A stretch of 64,000 nucleotides of DNA, taken from contig DEQW01000012.1 of assembly GCA_002360635.1 (NCBI GenBank), positions 118,969 through 182,968 on the forward strand, read 5' to 3'. The position numbers and the translations under genes are program-made. The notes beneath the pieces are model-generated. The model had not been told where the DNA came from. It did no database searches and saw only the letters and a list, made by a program, of their open reading frames with translations. Below are positions 41,466-49,578 of the stretch, piece by piece. Origin of the DNA: Flavobacteriaceae bacterium UBA3356 (GTDB lineage Bacteria; Bacteroidota; Bacteroidia; Flavobacteriales; Flavobacteriaceae). The first letter of the stretch is position 1; every line of letters begins with the position of its first letter.

Positions 41466-43103
41466 TTACATCATACCTGGCATTCCGCCGCCCATTGGAG
41501 GCATTCCGCCACTGCCGTCGTTGTCTTCTTTAATATCGACTAAGGCACATTCGGTAGTCAAGATCATTCCAGCTACAGAAGCAGCATTTTCTAATGCGAT
41601 ACGCGTTACTTTTTTAGGGTCAATTATCCCAGCTTTCAACATATCTACATACGCTTCGCTTTTAGCATCGTACCCAAAGTTTTTCTTTCCTTCAAGTACT
41701 TTGTTAATCACTACAGAACCTTCACCTCCAGCATTTTCAACAATAGTACGTAATGGAGCTTCAATAGCTTTAGCTACTATTTGAATACCCGTTGACTCGT
41801 CTAACGTTTCCGTAGTTAATTTTTCAAGTTTTTTAAGTGCACGAACAAACGCTACACCACCACCGGCAACAATACCTTCTTCCACAGCCGCACGAGTTGC
41901 ATGAAGTGCATCATCTACGCGGTCTTTCTTCTCTTTCATTTCAACCTCAGAAGCAGCACCTACATACAATACAGCTACACCGCCAGCTAATTTAGCCAAA
42001 CGTTCTTGTAACTTTTCTTTATCGTAATCGCTCGTCGTCGTTTCAATCTGAGCTTTTATTTGACCAACCCTTGCTTTGATGTCGCTTTTGTTTCCGGCAC
42101 CATTTACAATTGTTGTGTTGTCTTTATCGATTGTTACGTTCTCGGCAGAACCTAACATATCAACTGTAGCGTTTTCAAGTGTGAAACCACGTTCTTCGCT
42201 AATTACAGTTCCTCCAGTTAATATTGCGATGTCTTCTAACATTGCTTTTCTGCGGTCTCCAAATCCTGGTGCTTTAACAGCAGCGATTTTAAGACTTCCG
42301 CGCAATTTGTTAACTACTAAAGTAGCTAATGCTTCGCCTTCTACATCTTCAGCAATGATTAATAAAGGCTTTCCTTGTTGCGCAACGGGCTCCAATACAG
42401 GAAGTAAATCCTTCATGTTTGTGATTTTCTTATCGAAAAGAAGAATCATTGGGTTTTCCAATTCCGTTTGCATTTTTTCGCTGTCGGTTACAAAGTAAGG
42501 TGACAAGAAACCACGATCAAACTGCATTCCTTCTACAACGTCAACATATGTTTCAGTTCCTTTTGCTTCTTCAACAGTGATTACACCTTCTTTACCAACT
42601 TTACCGAAAGCTTTGGCGATTAAGTCACCAATTTGCTCATCGTTGTTAGCCGAAATAGATGCAACTTGCTTTATTTTATCTGAAGAATTACCAACTTTAG
42701 TGGTTTGTTTCTCAAGATCTGCAACAATTGCTTCAACTGCTTTGTCAATTCCTTTTTTAAGTTCCATTGGGTTTGCACCGGCAGCAACGTTTTTAAGCCC
42801 TTCTTTTACGATAGCTTGTGCTAGAACAGTTGCTGTTGTTGTACCATCACCTGCAAGGTCATTGGTTTTTGAAGCTACTTCTTTTACCATTTGAGCTCCC
42901 ATATTTTCAAGGGCATCCTCTAGCTCAATTTCTTTCGCTACTGATACACCATCTTTAGTTACTTGTGGTGCGCCAAATGATTTACTAATTATTACGTTAC
43001 GACCTTTTGGTCCTAATGTTACTTTTACTGCGTTTGCTAATGCATCTACACCACGCTTAATTGCGTCACGTGCTTCTACATCAAATTTTATATCTTTTGC
43101 CAT
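41466..43103 (-). CDS. groL: 60-kDa chaperonin GroEL
   Basis: GroEL forms the double-ring folding chamber capped by GroES. The 545-residue protein shows KVTLGPKGRNVII, the nucleotide loop DGTTTATVLAQ, the apical-domain block FLSPYFVTDSEKM and AAVEEGIVAGGGVAFVRA, ending in a Gly/Met tail (GGMPPMGGGMPGMM). It is separated from groES by about 440 bp that contain a broken four-helix-bundle gene. Confidence 0.98.
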   Translation of the reverse strand: MAKDIKFDVEARDAIKRGVDALANAVKVTLGPKGRNVIISKSFGAPQVTKDGVSVAKEIELEDALENMGAQMVKEVASKTNDLAGDGTTTATVLAQAIVKEGLKNVAAGANPMELKKGIDKAVEAIVADLEKQTTKVGNSSDKIKQVASISANNDEQIGDLIAKAFGKVGKEGVITVEEAKGTETYVDVVEGMQFDRGFLSPYFVTDSEKMQTELENPMILLFDKKITNMKDLLPVLEPVAQQGKPLLIIAEDVEGEALATLVVNKLRGSLKIAAVKAPGFGDRRKAMLEDIAILTGGTVISEERGFTLENATVDMLGSAENVTIDKDNTTIVNGAGNKSDIKARVGQIKAQIETTTSDYDKEKLQERLAKLAGGVAVLYVGAASEVEMKEKKDRVDDALHATRAAVEEGIVAGGGVAFVRALKKLEKLTTETLDESTGIQIVAKAIEAPLRTIVENAGGEGSVVINKVLEGKKNFGYDAKSEAYVDMLKAGIIDPKKVTRIALENAASVAGMILTTECALVDIKEDNDGSGGMPPMGGGMPGMM

Positions 43104-43110
43104 TTCAAAG

Positions 43111-43145
43111 TGCTTTATGCTTTATGCTTTTGGCGATATGCCGAA
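43111..43145. repeat. 7-bp repeats, groEL side
   Basis: Five consecutive heptads read TGCTTTA, TGCTTTA, TGCTTTT, GGCGATA and TGCCGAA, all with GC at positions 2-3. Matching heptads occur on the other side of the four-helix-bundle gene. Confidence 0.65.
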
Positions 43146-43181
43146 ACATAAAGTTTGTTAAACTAATTTTTGTTTTAATGT

Positions 43182-43518
43182 TTAAATTTTTTTCTTAACG
43201 GTATTTACTTCAGAATTTAGCTCATTAAACTTTTCAATAGTAATATATTTTAAGTCTTTTGATAAAATGAGTAAATATTCTGTTTCACAAGCTGAAGCTA
43301 TTGCAATGGTTAAAAACCGGTTGAAACCGGTTGAAATCTGAATCACTACTTCTACCACATCCTTCGCTAATATTTGTTGGAATTGAAGCAGAAGCTCTTC
43401 TTATTTGAGAAGTGAGTCCATATATTTCTTCCTTCGGAAAATCATTAGAGGTTTTATAGATATCAAGAGTCAATTTATGACTTAATTTCCAAATATCGTA
43501 TTTTTTAAAATCTCTCAT
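43182..43518 (-). pseudogene. Four-helix-bundle protein (23S-IVS/S23 family), frameshifted by a 10-bp duplication
   Basis: The frame starts MRDFKKYDIWKLSHKLTLDIYK and continues LTSQIRRASASIPTNISEGCGRSSDSDFNRF, the S23/avd-like four-helix-bundle family found in rRNA intervening sequences and many Bacteroidota loci. It then shifts and stops at 43285. The missing half lies in another frame: LTIAIASACETEYLLILSKD...NTVKKKI, ending at 43182. Removing one copy of the tandem 10-bp repeat at 43317-43336 restores a 108-residue protein exactly. The gene is therefore freshly broken, or switchable by repeat contraction. Confidence 0.88.
43317..43336. repeat. Tandem 10-bp duplication CCGGTTGAAA x2
   Basis: Two perfect copies (43317-43326 and 43327-43336) sit inside the four-helix-bundle gene and cause its frameshift. 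Confidence 0.95.
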
Positions 43519-43545
43519 TGCTTATAGCCTATTGCCGATAGCTAT
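43518..43545. repeat. 7-bp repeats, groES side
   Basis: Four heptads read TTGCTTA, TAGCCTA, TTGCCGA and TAGCTAT, with GC at positions 3-4 of each. They run from the four-helix-bundle start codon to the groES stop codon. Confidence 0.65.
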
Positions 43546-43820
43546 TAAATAATTGCAAGAATGTCATCCTCACGCATGATGAGGTAATCTTTACCTTCAA
43601 ATTTTAATTCGGTGCCAGAGTATTTTCCATATAAAACAGTATCTCCGTTTTTTACAGTCATTTCATGGTCTTTTTTACCTTTTCCTACTGCTACCACAGT
43701 TCCTTTTTGTGGCTTTTCTTTAGCTGAGTCTGGAATGATAATTCCGCTTGCGGTTTTAGTTTCTGCTTCTTGTGGGGCTACCAAAACGCGATCTGAAAGT
43801 GGTTGAATCTTTACTGCCAT
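43545..43820 (-). CDS. groS: 10-kDa co-chaperonin GroES
   Basis: The 91-residue lid protein of GroEL shows KIQPLSDRVLVAPQEAETKTASGIIIPDSAKEKP (mobile loop) and GTVVAVGKGKKDHEM, ending EDDILAII. I use ATG 43820 (MAVKIQPL) rather than 43826. A sigma-54-like promoter precedes it, and no CIRCE element is present. Confidence 0.97.
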   Translation of the reverse strand: MAVKIQPLSDRVLVAPQEAETKTASGIIIPDSAKEKPQKGTVVAVGKGKKDHEMTVKNGDTVLYGKYSGTELKFEGKDYLIMREDDILAII

Positions 43821-43874
43821 TTTCAATTATATTTTATATTATTAATATTAATTTTTTAAGTCATCTTCTAATAG

Positions 43875-43889
43875 GCAGAAATTGTGCCA
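43875..43889 (-). promoter_or_regulatory. Sigma-54-like -24/-12 promoter of groES
   Basis: On the minus strand TGGCACAATTTCTGC matches TGGCAC-N5-(T)TGC, with GG and GC separated by 10 bp as sigma-54 requires. The start site would be near 43863, 43 bp before groES. The sigma-54 activator encoded 2-3 kb upstream on the same strand makes this plausible. An AGGCAG/CTGCCT inverted repeat covers the same stretch. Confidence 0.55.
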
Positions 43890-43918
43890 CTGCCTTTAAA
43901 CTGACACATTGAAACAAA

Positions 43919-43947
43919 AAATGCCGGCTTATGACAAGCTGGCATTT
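43919..43947 (-). terminator. secG terminator
   Basis: AAATGCC (43919-43925) and GGCATTT (43941-43947) enclose GGCTTATGACAAGCT, giving an 11-bp or longer stem with one G-T pair. It separates the lptE-secG transcript from groES. Confidence 0.75.
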
Positions 43948-43971
43948 AGAATGTTTTAAAAAGAAACGTTT

Positions 43972-44316
43972 TTAGTTTCCTTGTCCTGTAGTATCCGTGC
44001 TACTATCTGTATCTGTTGGATCTAACATTGGGGCTTCAATGGCTTCATCACCAAAGGTGTCTGTTGGTACAGCACCACTTCCTCCCATAATTGGGATGTT
44101 GCTTAATAGGATTAAAGCTAACAGTACAATGGCTAATGTCCATGTACTCTTGTCTAAAAAGTCGGTTGTTTTTTTAACACCACCCATTTGCTGGCCTCCG
44201 CCACCTCCAAAGGTAGATGACAATCCGCCTCCTTTAGGATTTTGTACCATTACTACTACCACCAATAAAAAGGCGACAAAAATGATTAAAACTAAGAATA
44301 TTGTAAACGTACTCAT
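43972..44316 (-). CDS. secG: Preprotein translocase subunit SecG
   Basis: This 114-residue protein has two membrane helices (about 5-25 and 57-78) with the SecG loop MVQNPKGGGLSSTFGGGGGQQMGGVKKTTDFLDKSTW between them. The acidic, Asp/Thr-rich C-terminal tail is longer than in E. coli, as is usual in Bacteroidota. It stimulates SecYEG-dependent export. It starts one base after the TPR gene's stop. Confidence 0.94.
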   Translation of the reverse strand: MSTFTIFLVLIIFVAFLLVVVVMVQNPKGGGLSSTFGGGGGQQMGGVKKTTDFLDKSTWTLAIVLLALILLSNIPIMGGSGAVPTDTFGDEAIEAPMLDPTDTDSSTDTTGQGN

Positions 44317-44317
44317 A

Positions 44318-45259
44318 TTATTGTGTGTCTATTATTTTTTCGATTGCACGAATTTGGTCTGCAAAGAAACCACTTTTTTCGGGATTTTTCAAAATTAATA
44401 TTTTATATGCTTGTATGGCCTTTTTATAATTTTTTTGTTGCAAATAAACTTTTGCCAATGTCTCTGTCATTAAGGCGTCTGGCGTCTGTATATAGGGCTT
44501 TGCTAAATCTGCTTTGGTCGTTTGTTGTTCGGCAGGTTTAATTTTTGGTTTTTCCTGAATGAACTTTTCAATCATTTTAAACTTGCGTTCTTGATCTGAA
44601 GAACGATTTTCTTGATCAATTTCTTCTGAAAAAGCTTCTTTCTCTTCAGCTGACCGAGTAGGTGCTTTTTCGGTGGTAGAACGCTCAATTGGGTTTGCTT
44701 TTGTCAATTTTAACCATTCACTAAAAGAATGTGTGTCTTTTTTAGTAAAATCAAGGGGTTTGTCTATTTCCAGCGTTTCTTCTGCTTCAGTTTTAGAAAC
44801 TTTTTTTTCATCTTCTGAAGTAGGGTCGGCTAATTTTTCTACAGATTCTTGTTTCCGTTCAAAAAGATCTGGGTTTAAAATAGCTTCAGCCTTTTTCATT
44901 TCCGCTTTCATCTGGTTGTCCAGCTCAATAGCTGTTTGTTCTGAAATATTTTCTGAAACTACTTCAATTTCATTTACTGAAGAATCATGCTGCTGAATTA
45001 ACTGCGAAATTTCATTTTGAGCAAATGTTTCCGAAGTTATAAACTCAAACAAAATATCACGGTCTGTGGTATAAGCTGCCGTAACCTTTAAAGCATCGTT
45101 GTACAAAAAACTGTTTTGGCTTTTAAGTGCTTTTAATTGCAATGCCCGAGCGCTCTGAAAATAAGGGTATTTTTTAATTACCGTATCTAATTGCTCCATA
45201 GCCTCTTTGTCTAAGCGCTGAGGTTTGGAAAGTAAATCGGTATAGGTTTTAGTGTTCAA
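44318..45259 (-). CDS. Tetratricopeptide-repeat protein of the lptE-secG operon
   Basis: This 313-residue cytosolic protein has an N-terminal helical part (YTDLLSKPQRLDKEAMEQLDTVIKKYPYFQSARALQLKALK), a long charged, disordered middle (about 120-250, rich in Glu, Lys and Ser) and one TPR-like unit near the C-terminus (ETLAKVYLQQKNYKKAIQAYKILILKNPEKSGFFADQIRAIEKII). There is no suitable ATG; TTG 45259 lies just after the lptE stop, and the in-frame ATG at 45337 would overlap lptE by 74 bp. It is conserved at this locus in Bacteroidota; the function is unknown. Confidence 0.78.
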   Translation of the reverse strand: MNTKTYTDLLSKPQRLDKEAMEQLDTVIKKYPYFQSARALQLKALKSQNSFLYNDALKVTAAYTTDRDILFEFITSETFAQNEISQLIQQHDSSVNEIEVVSENISEQTAIELDNQMKAEMKKAEAILNPDLFERKQESVEKLADPTSEDEKKVSKTEAEETLEIDKPLDFTKKDTHSFSEWLKLTKANPIERSTTEKAPTRSAEEKEAFSEEIDQENRSSDQERKFKMIEKFIQEKPKIKPAEQQTTKADLAKPYIQTPDALMTETLAKVYLQQKNYKKAIQAYKILILKNPEKSGFFADQIRAIEKIIDTQ

Positions 45260-45263
45260 AATA

Positions 45264-45776
45264 TTACCAGTTTGCGAGCGATTTGTTAAAAATATCTTGC
45301 GTAATACGTTCAAAAATAACGTTGAGGGCATCGTCAAGCGCTGTTCCGGTTAATTGGGCAGCGCCATCGTAATCAAAATAAAAAGAGAACCGTTGTTCAA
45401 AATCTTTTTCTTCGTCATTAGAGTTGTAGAAACGAACATTAACGGCAACCGTTAGTCGGTTTTGCGCTGCGGTGCTTTGCGATGTTGCCGTAATAGGGGC
45501 GATATAGTACTCCACAATTTCGCCTTCGTACACTAAATCGCCATTATTGTTAACCAAATCTAAACTCGTTTGGTTTAACAACAAATCTTGTAATTGAATG
45601 GTAAAATCACGGGCAATACCCGGCTCAACAATTGGTGCGTTGTTTTGAAAAAGGTTTACTTGAAAGGTTTTGGTTTGCGAATAATCAATATCGGCACCAG
45701 TAAACGAGTAGGCCCCACAACCTTGCAACAAAATCGCAACAATAAATATTGATAAAATATTTCTTACTTTTTCCAT
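45264..45776 (-). CDS. lptE: LPS assembly lipoprotein LptE
   Basis: LptE plugs the LptD barrel, which inserts LPS into the outer membrane. The 170-residue lipoprotein (lipobox LLQGC) shows the Bacteroidota pattern CGAYSFTGADIDYSQTKTFQVNLFQNNAPIVEPGIARDFTIQLQDLLLNQTSLDLV. It lies between the sigma-54 activator and the TPR gene, a conserved order. Confidence 0.88.
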   Translation of the reverse strand: MEKVRNILSIFIVAILLQGCGAYSFTGADIDYSQTKTFQVNLFQNNAPIVEPGIARDFTIQLQDLLLNQTSLDLVNNNGDLVYEGEIVEYYIAPITATSQSTAAQNRLTVAVNVRFYNSNDEEKDFEQRFSFYFDYDGAAQLTGTALDDALNVIFERITQDIFNKSLANW

Positions 45777-45798
45777 CTATTCTGAACTATTGCTACGA

Positions 45799-47091
45799 TT
45801 ATAAGTTGTATTGCTTTATTTTACGGTAAAGGGTGCGTTCTGAAATCCCCAATTCTTCAGCAGCGTCTTTTCGTTTTCCACCGTATTTTTCCAAGGATTT
45901 TTTAATGAGCTCCAACTCTTTGTCTTGAAGCGAAAGACTTTCTTCTTCCTGAATTTCTTCGGCAAAATCATATTTATCGCTCCTTTTATTTTCTTCGGAA
46001 TCGTTTTCTGAAGCGTTAGAAGGAATTCCTAACACCTCTACATCTGAAGCGTTTTCCTCATCATCTTCAACAATGGAAGCCAAATGTTCTTCGTGGTTGT
46101 TGTCTTCATCATAAATTTTATTAATCAGCGATGAGTTTTCTTCTTTTACTTTGCTGGCATTACCACTTTTCATAAGTTCCAACGTCAATTTTTTAAGGTC
46201 GTTCACATCGCGCTGCATATCGAACAATACTTTGTATAATATTTCGCGCTCATTGCTAAAACTGCTTTCCTGTTTTTTATTGCTAATTACAGCTGGTAGA
46301 TTACTGCCTACATCTGGTAGGTAGTTTTTTAGCGTTTCGTAAGAGATTGAACGTTCTTGTTCTAAAACCGAAATTTGTTCAGCTATATTTCGAAGTTGTC
46401 TAATATTACCGCCCCACCTGTATTTTAGTAACAACTGTACAGCGTCATCATCTAAACGAACTGTAGGCATTTTATATTTTTGAGCAAAGTCGGACGCAAA
46501 TTTTCTGAACAACAAGTGAATGTCTTCTTTACGTTCGCGAAGCGGCGGAATGTTTATTTCTACCGTACTTAAACGATAGTAAAGATCTTCCCTAAACTTT
46601 TCCTTTTGAATTGCTTCGGCCATTTTCACATTGGTGGCAGCTACAATACGTACATCGGTCTTTTGTATTTTGGAAGACCCGACTTTTAAAAATTCGCCGT
46701 TTTCCAAAACCCGTAACAATCGTACTTGAGTTGGCAATGGAAGTTCGCCTACTTCATCTAAAAAAATAGTTCCGCCATCGGCTACTTCAAAATAACCACT
46801 TCGGGTTGATGTTGCACCTGTAAACGCTCCTTTTTCGTGACCAAATAATTCGCTGTCTATCGTTCCCTCTGGAATAGCGCCACAGTTTACGGCAATGTAT
46901 TTTCCATGTTTTCTATGTGAAAGCGCATGGATTATTTTAGGAATACTTTCCTTTCCCACACCACTTTCACCGGTTACCAAAACCGAAATATCAGTCGGTG
47001 CTACCTGTATGGCTTTTTCTATGGCACGGTTTAGTTTTGGGTCATCCCCAATAATTCCGAACCTTTGTTTTGTTGCTTGTATGCTTTCCAT
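45799..47091 (-). CDS. Sigma-54-dependent transcriptional activator (no receiver domain)
   Basis: This 430-residue bEBP starts directly with the AAA+ domain (about 10-245): Walker A GESGVGKE, the sigma-54-contact loop EKGAFTGATS, Walker B GTIFLDEVGELP and sensor II IRQLRNIAEQ. A long acidic linker (about 250-385) precedes a Fis-type helix-turn-helix at the C-terminus (KYGGKRKDAAEELGISERTLYRKIKQYNL). With no sensor or receiver domain, its activity must be set by level or a partner. Its gene lies upstream of lptE-secG, and a -24/-12 element stands before groES. Confidence 0.95.
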   Translation of the reverse strand: MESIQATKQRFGIIGDDPKLNRAIEKAIQVAPTDISVLVTGESGVGKESIPKIIHALSHRKHGKYIAVNCGAIPEGTIDSELFGHEKGAFTGATSTRSGYFEVADGGTIFLDEVGELPLPTQVRLLRVLENGEFLKVGSSKIQKTDVRIVAATNVKMAEAIQKEKFREDLYYRLSTVEINIPPLRERKEDIHLLFRKFASDFAQKYKMPTVRLDDDAVQLLLKYRWGGNIRQLRNIAEQISVLEQERSISYETLKNYLPDVGSNLPAVISNKKQESSFSNEREILYKVLFDMQRDVNDLKKLTLELMKSGNASKVKEENSSLINKIYDEDNNHEEHLASIVEDDEENASDVEVLGIPSNASENDSEENKRSDKYDFAEEIQEEESLSLQDKELELIKKSLEKYGGKRKDAAEELGISERTLYRKIKQYNL

Positions 47092-47116
47092 ATCTTATTC
47101 CCGTGAAAACACGATT

Positions 47117-47980
47117 TTATTGTGCGTTATAATATTCAAAAGTTCTCTCAATCACTGAACCATCTTTTCTCACCGTAGTTGAACTGACTGGGTAATCTTT
47201 ATTGTTAAACTGAAAAGTAGTTTCTTCTGTGCCCAAAACAGTGTTTTCAAAACTTTCGCTAATTTTTGTAACATTATTTATTGAGTATGAAGTGTCAAAA
47301 GTAAAATCAATATCATATAAATAATGTTCCGTAAGGATATATTGCATAGGCTTTTTTATGAAAAATTGAAATAAGGGGTTTGGCGTATCAACTGTTTCAA
47401 AAATATATTTTCTTCCATTCAATTGACTTATTTCGCTGACTTGATTATCCTTGTATTTAACAAAATTTGTAATCCAAAAACTTGGACCTGATTGATGATA
47501 TGTCTCTATAATCTTTCCTTCATTATCAAACTTTATATAGCCAGTCCTTTCGGTTTCTACCTCCTCAAAGTCAACTCTATTTGTGCTATATGTAAATGTA
47601 GTATGATAAGGTTCGTGAGTGGCATCTCCATAATCAATTAATTTCACTAATTGATTGTTACTATATTCATAGGTTCTATAGTCTCTAACAAACTCATCAT
47701 TTTCAGAATAAAATTTAATACTTTTTAAATTCTGTTGGTCATCATATGTATAAAGTGCGTAAGGTCTGTTGTTTTCATTATCACCGACATTTAAAAACAC
47801 TTCTTTTGAAAGAGTACCATTTTCATTATAATATCTGATATAAGTGTTTTCGTTATGAGTTTCAGTTAATTTTGAAATTTTCAAATCAACAGCTCCTTCA
47901 ATTTGTTCATCTTTATTTGAATCATCAGACGAACAACTGATGAAAGAAATAGTTAAAAGCAATACTATAAATTTCTTCAT
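47117..47980 (-). CDS. Lipoprotein of unknown function with YD-like strands
   Basis: This 287-residue lipoprotein has lipobox SFISC followed by the acidic linker SSDDSNKDEQ. The mature part is beta-rich with repeats such as YTYDDQQNLKSIKFYSENDEFV and YEYSNNQLVKLIDYG, similar to YD-repeat/DUF4595-like lipoproteins of Bacteroidota. I start at ATG 47980; the in-frame ATG at 48028 lies inside miaB. It interrupts the usual miaB/sigma-54-activator neighbourhood and may be a later insertion. Confidence 0.75.
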   Translation of the reverse strand: MKKFIVLLLTISFISCSSDDSNKDEQIEGAVDLKISKLTETHNENTYIRYYNENGTLSKEVFLNVGDNENNRPYALYTYDDQQNLKSIKFYSENDEFVRDYRTYEYSNNQLVKLIDYGDATHEPYHTTFTYSTNRVDFEEVETERTGYIKFDNEGKIIETYHQSGPSFWITNFVKYKDNQVSEISQLNGRKYIFETVDTPNPLFQFFIKKPMQYILTEHYLYDIDFTFDTSYSINNVTKISESFENTVLGTEETTFQFNNKDYPVSSTTVRKDGSVIERTFEYYNAQ

Positions 47981-47993
47981 TTTTAATTTTTTC

Positions 47994-49442
47994 TCAATTA
48001 TTCTCTGAATACCCAACAGCTTTACCAATTAAGGTGGCCGTAGTACAATCATTAATCTTTACATTCACAAAATCACCTACTTTATAATGTTCTTTTGGAA
48101 AAACCGCTACGGTGTTATGTTGGGTACGGCCGCTCCACTCTTTATCACTTTTTTTGGATTCTTTTTCAATCAATACTTCTACTGTTTTACCTAAAAATTG
48201 TTTTGTCCGGTACGCGCTGTGCTGTTGCTGTAAGTTCACAATTTCGGTCAACCTGCGTTTTTTTGTTTCCTCAGGCACATCATCTTCCAGTTTGCGAGCA
48301 GCCATAGTACCTGGGCGTTCGGAATATTTAAACATATAGCCAAAACCATATTTCACGTATTCCATTAGGGTTAATGTATCTTGATGGTCTTGTTCTGTCT
48401 CTGTAGGGAAACCAATTATCATATCCTGTGAAATAGAACAATCTGGAATAATTTCACGTACTTTATCTATAAGTTCGAAATATTCTTCACGAGTGTGAAG
48501 GCGGTTCATTTCTTTTAAAATACGGGTGCTTCCGCTTTGTACGGGAAGGTGAATGTGGTTACATATATTTTTATGCTTTACCATGCTGTGCAACACATCT
48601 TCAGTCATATCTTGTGGATTGCTGGTTGAAAACCTTACGCGCATCTTGGGTTGTGCTGTTGCTACTAGTTCCAATAACCCTGCAAAATTAGTTGCCGTGG
48701 CCTTTTGCATATCGGTAGCATTCTTAAAATCTTTTTTCAGTCCGCCGCCATACCATAAGTAGCTATCTACATTTTGTCCTAAAAGCGTAATTTCTTTGTA
48801 CCCTTTTTCAGCTAAATCGTTTACTTCTTTCAAAATACTTTGCGGGTCACGACTGCGTTCACGTCCTCGAGTAAAGGGAACAACGCAGAACGTACACATA
48901 TTGTCACACCCTCTGGTAATGCTCACTAAAGCGGTAACGCCATTGCTGTCCAACCTTACGGGAGCGACATCGCCGTAAGTTTCTTCTTTACTTAAAACTA
49001 CATTTACCGCATCTCGGCCGGCTTCCACTTCTTCAATTAAGTTGGGAAGGTCTTTGTAAGCATCGGGACCTACCACCATATCCACGATTTTTTCTTCTTC
49101 TAGGAACTTACTTTTTAAACGTTCGGCCATGCAGCCCAATACACCCACTTTCATTTTTGGATTCTCGCGCTTTACGGCGTTGTATTTTTCAAGTCGTTTT
49201 CTAACCGTTTGTTCGGCTTTATCGCGAATGGAGCACGTATTCACCAACACCAAGTCGGCTTCTTCCAGCTTTTGAGTAGTGTTGAATCCTTCTTTGGCAA
49301 GAATAGAAGCTACGATCTCACTGTCGCTAAAATTCATTTGGCAGCCGTAGCTTTCAATATAAAGTTTACGAGCGTTTTCTTTTTTAGGTTCTAGCACTAA
49401 GGCGTCGCCCTGTATGTTTTCGTCAATAATTTTCTCTTCCAT
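47994..49442 (-). CDS. miaB: tRNA-2-methylthio-N6-dimethylallyladenosine synthase
   Basis: MiaB adds a methylthio group to i6A37 of tRNAs reading U-starting codons. The 482-residue radical-SAM enzyme has the auxiliary cluster cysteines in ESYGCQMN, NTCSIRDKA and GVLGCMAERL, the radical-SAM motif CDNMCTFC, and a C-terminal TRAM domain (FLGKTVEVLIEKES...GDFVNVKINDCTTATLIG). Confidence 0.96.
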   Translation of the reverse strand: MEEKIIDENIQGDALVLEPKKENARKLYIESYGCQMNFSDSEIVASILAKEGFNTTQKLEEADLVLVNTCSIRDKAEQTVRKRLEKYNAVKRENPKMKVGVLGCMAERLKSKFLEEEKIVDMVVGPDAYKDLPNLIEEVEAGRDAVNVVLSKEETYGDVAPVRLDSNGVTALVSITRGCDNMCTFCVVPFTRGRERSRDPQSILKEVNDLAEKGYKEITLLGQNVDSYLWYGGGLKKDFKNATDMQKATATNFAGLLELVATAQPKMRVRFSTSNPQDMTEDVLHSMVKHKNICNHIHLPVQSGSTRILKEMNRLHTREEYFELIDKVREIIPDCSISQDMIIGFPTETEQDHQDTLTLMEYVKYGFGYMFKYSERPGTMAARKLEDDVPEETKKRRLTEIVNLQQQHSAYRTKQFLGKTVEVLIEKESKKSDKEWSGRTQHNTVAVFPKEHYKVGDFVNVKINDCTTATLIGKAVGYSENN

Positions 49443-49489
49443 AGTTCAGTCTAAATAATATGAATTGTTGTAAGAAACAATTGGATTGG

Positions 49490-49521
49490 CAAAGATACAA
49501 TTAAAAACCTGTTCGTGCCAA
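49490..49521 (-). promoter_or_regulatory. miaB promoter
   Basis: On the minus strand TATCTTTG (49497-49490) and TTG (49521-49519) are 21 bp apart, a good housekeeping promoter 48 bp before miaB. Confidence 0.6.
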
Positions 49522-49578
49522 AATGGCAGATTTCTTTTTCATAAATTTACAGTGTAATTAACTAAACCAATCAAAAAA

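Noticed and set aside
43821..43918. CIRCE/HrcA operator before groES
   Set aside because: No TTAGCACTC-N9-GAGTGCTAA or close variant is present.
49511..49545. Sigma-54-like TGGCAC near miaB and the 49579 gene
   Set aside because: The spacing to a downstream GC does not fit on either strand. A good TAnnTTTG promoter serves miaB instead.
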